Of a stretch of 64,000 nt of DNA, positions 57,801 to 64,000 are shown piece by piece (position 1 is the stretch's first letter; every line of letters starts with the position of its first letter). The translations under genes and the position numbers were made by a program. The notes beneath the pieces were generated by a model that was not told the DNA's origin, made no database searches, and was given only the letters and a program-made list of their open reading frames with translations. Origin of the DNA: Struthio camelus (lineage: Eukaryota; Chordata; Aves; Struthioniformes; Struthionidae). The stretch lies in the NCBI RefSeq assembly GCF_040807025.1, contig NC_090947.1, positions 9,486,001 through 9,550,000 on the forward strand, read 5' to 3'.

Positions 57801-60399
57801 GTATGATAACAACTGTCACCGCTAAGAGTGACTTCAGTCTGTGTTCGGACTAATCCAAGTTCAGTCTATCCTTTCCTGAAAATTTAAAGATTCATATAAC
57901 CAAAATAATAGATTTTGAACACACCAACCACTTTTTGACTACATTTCTCCACTGACCTCTCAAGAGGCTGTGATCAAGTTTTTCCAAATGCAGTGACTGA
58001 CTCTGGATCCACTTGAGGCAACCTTAAGGGATCTTTGTTTTCAGAAACGGTTATGTGCAAGTCCCCTGGAAATCGGACTCCTTTTTAGCATCCCATATCG
58101 GCCTCCCAAGATTACAGGCAACCAAAAATCAACATTGCTTGAAAATTGTATCTTTTATACTTACTCCTCTGTATTGTTCTTGAAGGAAAAAAATTTACAT
58201 GCACTACACACGTGCTGCGCTTCCAGGTTTTCACGAATCAGTCGGTAAATATCAAGGCCGGAGACCTCCCCAAACAACGTCCTCTCTCTGACCTTTCAGG
58301 CATTCTTGCTAAGACCAGGCACTTCAGATTCCCGGTATGTCCTTTTGACATCCTTGAAGTGCTTGACACAGGGTTGGAGGTATATTTGGAGCTAAGACTT
58401 AGACAGACATGTCATTCACATCAAATGAACCAAATTATGTTGAAATACAGATTTAAATCCCTGCATAATCAACATTTATTGGTCACACGTAGAAAGAGAC
58501 AGAAACTGAGATGGAAAGGCAATTAGCACTAGCTGGAACTATAACATGTTTTGATTACTTCCTTCTACAAGTCATTCATGGGATAATGTAATACACAGGT
58601 CAAAGCGATTTTGGAAAGGATGTTGCTAGCAACCTTCAAATTCATGCTTTTGTTCAATGTGTAGAACTAACAAGATTGGAGCACATGAAGAGATTTGTGG
58701 GGCAAAAGAAGGCACCCATGCTCTCAATCCTATACTCAACTGCAATGTGCAATACCGTCAAACATGCAGTGATGTCACCCTGCTTGGGATATGACCTGGT
58801 GAGGCAAAAAAGAGCTCTGAAATATTTCCATCTTTCCACAAATGGTGCAGCAGGGTTGCCAAAAATCTCTGCTGACCAGGTTGTGAATCCTATTAAAGGC
58901 TCTTTTTACCAAACTGATGCAGTCAAATTGGTTTTACGTAAGCAACAAGCTAACAAAAAAAGGTAGGACAACTTCTACAGTGACAGATTTGGGCTCACAC
59001 AGACCAGCGCCTATTCCTTATGGCATAAAACCAGCTGAGTGGCTTGGTTCAGCTTTTTGCTCAGAGAAGCCTGTCTGGCTGCCCCAGAATTCACTCTCTG
59101 TTTGCGTGCATTTCCCTATGTTAATGAATTCAACCATTCTGCTGTTCGGGACAGGGGAGCGAGGAGCCCTTTTCCGTACCTCGCAGAGGCAGCCACTGCA
59201 CCGTCAGGCAGATGGGCCTCAGCTGGGTGTACGCTAAGGCGGTGCCACGCAAGCTTCCACCACGCAACTGCGTTATCTGCCCTTCCTTGTATGTACCTGC
59301 CACGCAACAGCTCTCGGGCTCAACAGCCATGGAACAAAACATGGGAAAAAGAAAAGAAAAAAAAAAGTTCTCCCTGTTTTTGCAGACAGAGAAATGATAC
59401 GAGTTGCCCATGTGGCCACACAGAGCTAGGAAATCAAGCCTGACATCCCCAGTCCTTAGCTGAGAAAAGACTATTCTGGCTCCTGCATTGCTGTCTCTGT
59501 CTCTGTTTCACTTCGGCGCATGAGCCTGGTGACCACGGGCTGTAGGGCTGCAGGGGTGCGTGTCCCTGTGGTCAGGCTAGGCTGACTGTCCTGAGACTCA
59601 ATTTTGTTCCTGGTAGATGTACAGCCCGGAGAGTAGCCCTGCTGCCCCCTCACCTTAGCTGCCAGGAATCCCTGCCTACATCCTGATGGTACTAAACATC
59701 TGTCGTTGAGGGAGAAGGGGCAGGGCAAGGTGAGAAGACAGTTTAATCCTTTCAGTGGAGAGCCCGCCACTTACATTGCTAATTAGCACAGCGTGGAAGT
59801 GTTGTGGCTGGTGTGAGACAGACACGCTCCGTGTTGCTAGACAGTGCCTAAAGCCAAGTCACTATCTCTATGTAGTGCAGACACTGCGAGGGCTCCCGAT
59901 GACATTGGCAGCGCGGGAGCATTGCCAACAACTCCCACTGAGTTCCCGATGCTGCCGTGCTACACTCAGCTTTGTGTGAAACCCATGTTGGGATTTGGGG
60001 TGGGCCAAAAGTATTGGTTGTGAATCCAGTTTTCATTATCCTGATACAATCAATCAATCTGATTTTGTATAGACACACAGAATGGCTGTGGTTTCCAGGC
60101 CACGGAAAGAAGACTGGTACTAGAGCCGTAACTGCATTTCCCAAACTTGTTCAGGTATCTTAGGGAGAGAAAAGTGTAGCTGAGAGAGGGAACTGGGAGT
60201 TGTTTCTGCTCTCTTCCTGAAAAGAGACTGTGCTCCAGAACTGCACACGCACATATGTGTGTATCATCACTTCTATGCACTATGGTTTGGGAATGTTTCC
60301 AGCAGAGACTACTGAATTTGGTGGGATGGCATCTGGTCTAATTTGTACTGAGTTGACTCCACAAGAACTCAGCGTGAGCTCTGTGAGGTCTCACGCTGT

Positions 60400-60505
60400 T
60401 GTGCTTGAAATTCGAACCTGGTCTAATATTCCTGGATCCAAGGAAAACTGAAAGCCACATCCACCAGCTGAGAATAGCTAATAAACTAACCACTAAGCCC
60501 CACCA
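60400..60505 (-). mobile_element. tRNA-derived SINE-like remnant
   Basis: On the minus strand GGGGCTTAGTGGTTAG (from 60501) matches a polymerase III A box and GGTTCGAATTTC (60418-60407) matches a B box. The spacing of about 80 bases is longer than in a tRNA, suggesting an insertion or a divergent SINE. No tRNA cloverleaf is formed, so it is not a tRNA gene. Confidence 0.4.
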
Positions 60506-61659
60506 CAGCTTTCTCCCATAGATTTTCTTTACTTTCAATCACAAGATAAAATAAAAGGAATCATTCATTATTTTGGGTCTCTATTTACTTTCCATTTGGG
60601 CTAAGATGCTCTGAATTTCTCTTCAATACCCAAGCATGTCTTTATGAGGTTACACCTGCCCAGGTTATACCTGGATCTTTTAACTTGGAATACTCCTGAA
60701 AGACACAGCCAGGTTGGGCCAAAATGTACAAATTCTGTAAGTACTGCTGAAGCCCTTAGAGTAGCTGGGAAGGGACACCAAAATTAGGGGAAAGGAGTGA
60801 CTGCAGGGGAAAGGAGATTGCTGAGGTTCACACTGTGCAGACTTTGATAGAGGGGGCAGGGTGACGTTTGGTTTTCAACCTGAGCAGATTCCTCGTAGCT
60901 ACTAAGCTGACAGAGAAGCTGTCAGGCCTTTGCCTAAACAGGTTGTAAAGACCTATAAACCGGATGATTTTATGAATAAAGAGGGAAATACAGGAAGCAG
61001 AAGACCAAAATGACAGTGGTGCTCTCTGTGGTTCGGCGGGGGGAAAGAAGAGCAGGCCGTGGACAAACAGCCCAGCCACAAGGCGCATCATGCCATTTGC
61101 AAAAAGGGATAGGTCTGCTTTAAAGGTCCTTGAAACAGGCACAATGGTGAATCCAAAATCATACCCATATGTCCTATTCTGTCTGCAAAATACCTCCTGT
61201 AATTGGCTACAAGCTTTAGAGAATTAAATCCAATTTACCTGCCACAAAGAAGAGCTGGATGGGGCCTCTACAGAGCGTGGTGGGTAAAGGAGGGCTGCCA
61301 ATTCCCATCCCCTGGCTTTTCCCCTCCCCTCTCCCAGCCAGATCCGGTGGGAAGGGGGAAGGGGAAGCGGTGGCAGTAAGAGCAGGAACAATCTGCTGGA
61401 GAGCCATCGTGCTCTTTGCAGTTCGCCCACTAATTACTATTAAGCCCTAGTTGCTTTTTGTGTTGCAAGGGGCGTCTTCAATGTGGCACTGCTTCTTGGG
61501 CCTTTCATGCGCCTGGGCTAACCCCTGAATAGCAGATTTCCCCCCACCCCTCCTTTTTCTACCTCTCGCTCTCTTTTTCTTTCCCCCTTATGCTTTTCTG
61601 ATAGTATTTTCTGTCCGTGTTGTGTAAGGCCCTAAATGAATCTTGACTGCCCCTACGGC

Positions 61660-61760
61660 CGACTGGAGACGCACAAAAGCAGCCCATTCCAGTGGCCACA
61701 GCGCCATTGTGTGCCCTAACAATGCACTAATTGGCGGTGACAATTGTGCGGCTGCGGAGG
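61660..61760. promoter_or_regulatory. Candidate enhancer with clustered SOX-like and homeodomain sites
   Basis: Within 45 bp lie CATTGTG (61705-61711), AACAATG (61718-61724), ACTAATTGG (61726-61734) and the palindrome ACAATTGT (61740-61747). These fit SOX HMG-box cores (A/T A/T CAA A/T) and a homeodomain TAATTG site. The cluster is 8 kb upstream of FZD5. Activity is inferred only. Confidence 0.35.
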
Positions 61761-63946
61761 AAGAGGGGGCTGGGGGGGGGGGGGACATGGGTCTTTTCCA
61801 ATCACTGAGCGAGGTCAATAAAAAGAAGAGAAGGAGTGTGAGGAGCGAGAAAGACACACTCTGCTCTCTGTCTCTCCTACCAGTCCCAAGCGGTTTGCTC
61901 CAAGGTCCCCCTCCAAATTCATAAAGAGAAGAGCCAAGCTTGTGATTTTAATCTGCGGGTAAGCAGAGCAAGATATGTACAAAGTAAAAAGGTCATCTCA
62001 ATCTCCCAGGCTGTCTTGCCATCCCAGAGGCTGAAGAGCTCATGTGATGAGGACACCACTGAGATATTCATGGGAAAAGATCACATACAAAGCCAAGGGC
62101 CTGCTGGTGCCACAGCACTGTGCTCTGGGTACATGTGTGAGAGAGTGTGCTTACCTCTGACCAAGCGGAGCTTAAAAACTCCTATTTCTGAACAAGGCCA
62201 AGGGAACCAGGGACAGGGTGTCCTGCAGTGCTCTGCTGGGGTTCGTGGTGGTCCTGTGGAGCTGGAGACTGCTATCATGCTGATGGAGTAGGGGAACGCA
62301 CTTGGACCATGTCTTCAGCACTGGCTGAGCTGGGAATGCAAAGGAATGACAGGGACCTCAGGTGTCACAGGAATGAGGCTGTTTATTGCCACTGTGACAC
62401 CTCCCAGGGCTCTGAGGAGTGACCAATTTTCACCACACCAAGAACTGGCTGGAGCGAATCCATCAGCTGTGAGAGAGCAGCTCCAGTGTGAGCTCTGCTT
62501 GGAGGCTGGAGGTTGACAAGGCATTTGATGAGCGAGAGACACGTTTCAGCTCTACTCATTAGCTTTTAAGATAAAATCTGGGGCAGGAAACAGCATGGAC
62601 AATGCTTCCGAGAGAGGACACGATAAGAAGTATGATCTTGGAGAGGAAGGCTGATCTAGTGGCCTATGCCCAAAATTAGTTCAGCCAGTTGGGGGAGGTG
62701 GGGTCAGATGTTGAAGCGCTCAGTACCTGTCCACCCATTTTGCAAACAACCCTAATCAGCTCCCTGGGAGAACAGTGAAGACTGGCAGACATGGAGCACT
62801 GCTCCCTGACAGAGAACACAAGGGCACTCTCCCAGTCTGCCAGTGTGCTGGGCCTGCAGCGTCACTCAGGTTTATGAAGGGCTCTGAGAAGTCCCTTCTA
62901 AACAGAGGTGCTTTTCTTTGCTGAACCCGGCTGATTATTGAGAAGCGTTGTTTGGAGCAGGGTCATGGAAGCAGGTATCTCTCCCACCCTTGGGCAGGAC
63001 AGCTGTGAGACTGCTATGGCGGGGACAACTTCTGATAAACGCTTTGATGGAATTCTCTCCTTCGTGTGCAAAGAAGCAGCACAATGCCTTCCCATGCAGT
63101 GGCGACCAGCAGGAGAACAACTAAATGCGAACCACACCTAGTGAAAGAGCAATATATTTCTGTGTTGAGATTCATGGGTCCCACTGTATTGGGAAGGCTC
63201 GGAGAAGAAATATTACCATAACCACATGAAAAGAAGAGACAACGAGTAGGGGAGACAAACTGAAGTCACAGACCCACAGACAGACATGCACTGCACCTGG
63301 CTCCAAACTCCAGTCCAGAGCTAAAAGCGTGCCGAGCCCAGGGTGCGCTGGGGAGAGGCCCTGGAGCACAGGAATAATCCTATTCCTCTTAGACTCATGG
63401 CCTGACCCCTTGGCCGCTGCAGTATGGTAACTGCACAGTGACTAGCTGCATGCTTCTTGCTTCGTGGATGCTCCAACTGAAAGCCACAAAAGCAGGAAGA
63501 TGAAGATAAGAACGTTGTTTTCCACAGGCAGCCTGTTCAACCCACAGCTACCAGAGAAGCAATTCAAAGAACGCTGATCTGTTCAGGAGCAGAGGGCTAG
63601 GGCAGAGGGCAGGCGGCTAGCAGGGATCTGCTGATCCTTGCAAGCCAGAGTGAATCTAGCCCAGTTCTTTACGTTCAGGGTCTATGAAGGAACCTGAGAG
63701 TATTAGGGGCTAAATCCCTACAGAAATCTCACAAGTTTGGAGACTCTAGTAATCCCCACCTTTCTGTATGTATTGCACCTTGGCCTGTTGTCCCTGCAGT
63801 GGAGGAACTGGTAAAAAGGAACGTGCCATATTAAACACACAAATACTATATCGTGCCTGTGTTAGTGCTGTCCTTTGTTTAGAAGCAAGAAAACAAAAAG
63901 CCACTCTCTGTCATGACATACCTCTTAATTCATCCTCTGCTGCAAG

Positions 63947-63974
63947 ACACACACACTTGCCCCTGTGTGTGTGT
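63947..63974. repeat. (AC)5 / (GT)5 inverted dinucleotide pair
   Basis: ACACACACAC at 63947-63956 and GTGTGTGTGT at 63965-63974 are complementary around an 8-base loop. Confidence 0.85.
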
Positions 63975-64000
63975 ACTAGCTTGGGCAACGTACCACAACC

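Larger units (their letters stand above)
54141..64000. other. Non-coding region upstream of FZD5
   Basis: No protein-coding exon is recognised. Open frames here (for example the 159-codon minus-strand frame at 56408-56887) show no domain or homology signal. The region holds microsatellites, ancient repeat remnants and AT-rich segments with homeodomain- and SOX-like motifs, fitting a regulatory domain for a developmental receptor gene. Confidence 0.6.

Noticed and set aside
60400-60505. Functional tRNA gene on the minus strand
   Set aside because: A- and B-box-like motifs exist, but the spacing and lack of paired stems rule out a normal tRNA.

Overview
The window looks like nuclear DNA from a bird, or less likely another sauropsid. 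It has vertebrate spliced genes with GT-AG introns and CpG-island promoters, sparse repeats, and CR1-type LINE fragments as the recognisable LINE family. Three protein-coding genes can be reconstructed completely by splicing conserved protein segments: METTL21A (minus strand, 535-1437, three coding exons), CCNYL1 (plus strand, 10478-45551, ten coding exons) and FZD5 (minus strand, single coding exon, 51919-53688). From memory, the human chromosome 2q33 neighbourhood has the same gene order. The exact species cannot be read from the sequence.

Layout. 1-2040 holds METTL21A and its CpG-island promoter. Just outside it, at 2033-2060, an RFX-type X-box and a TATA box point in the plus direction, followed by a 42-codon open frame at 2131. 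2260-9850 is intergenic with nothing convincing. 9930-11110 is the CCNYL1 CpG island with Sp1-type GC boxes, three inverted CCAAT boxes and exon 1. Intron 1 (15.6 kb) carries a CR1 LINE split by a 1.54-kb solo LTR that ends in TG...CA and is flanked by the direct repeat TCCTG. Introns 2-9 hold a hairpin, a decayed minus-strand coding remnant, a CR1 tail, a (GT)23 tract and a small dense CpG island just before exon 9. The CCNYL1 and FZD5 3' ends converge between about 47.2 and 50 kb. 50.7-54.1 kb is GC-rich FZD5 sequence. 54.3-64 kb is non-coding DNA upstream of FZD5, with candidate conserved regulatory elements, including a cluster of SOX-like sites at 61.7 kb, and old CR1 and SINE-like remnants.

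Function. METTL21A is a lysine methyltransferase acting on HSP70 chaperones. CCNYL1 is a membrane-anchored cyclin of the cyclin Y type, which partners CDK14/CDK16-class kinases; cyclin Y complexes phosphorylate the Wnt co-receptor LRP6. FZD5 is a Frizzled Wnt receptor. Two Wnt-related genes therefore sit tail to tail about 6.4 kb apart. The least explained items are the X-box/TATA/short-ORF unit at 2.03-2.26 kb, the intron-8 CpG island and the minus-strand coding remnant at about 34 kb.
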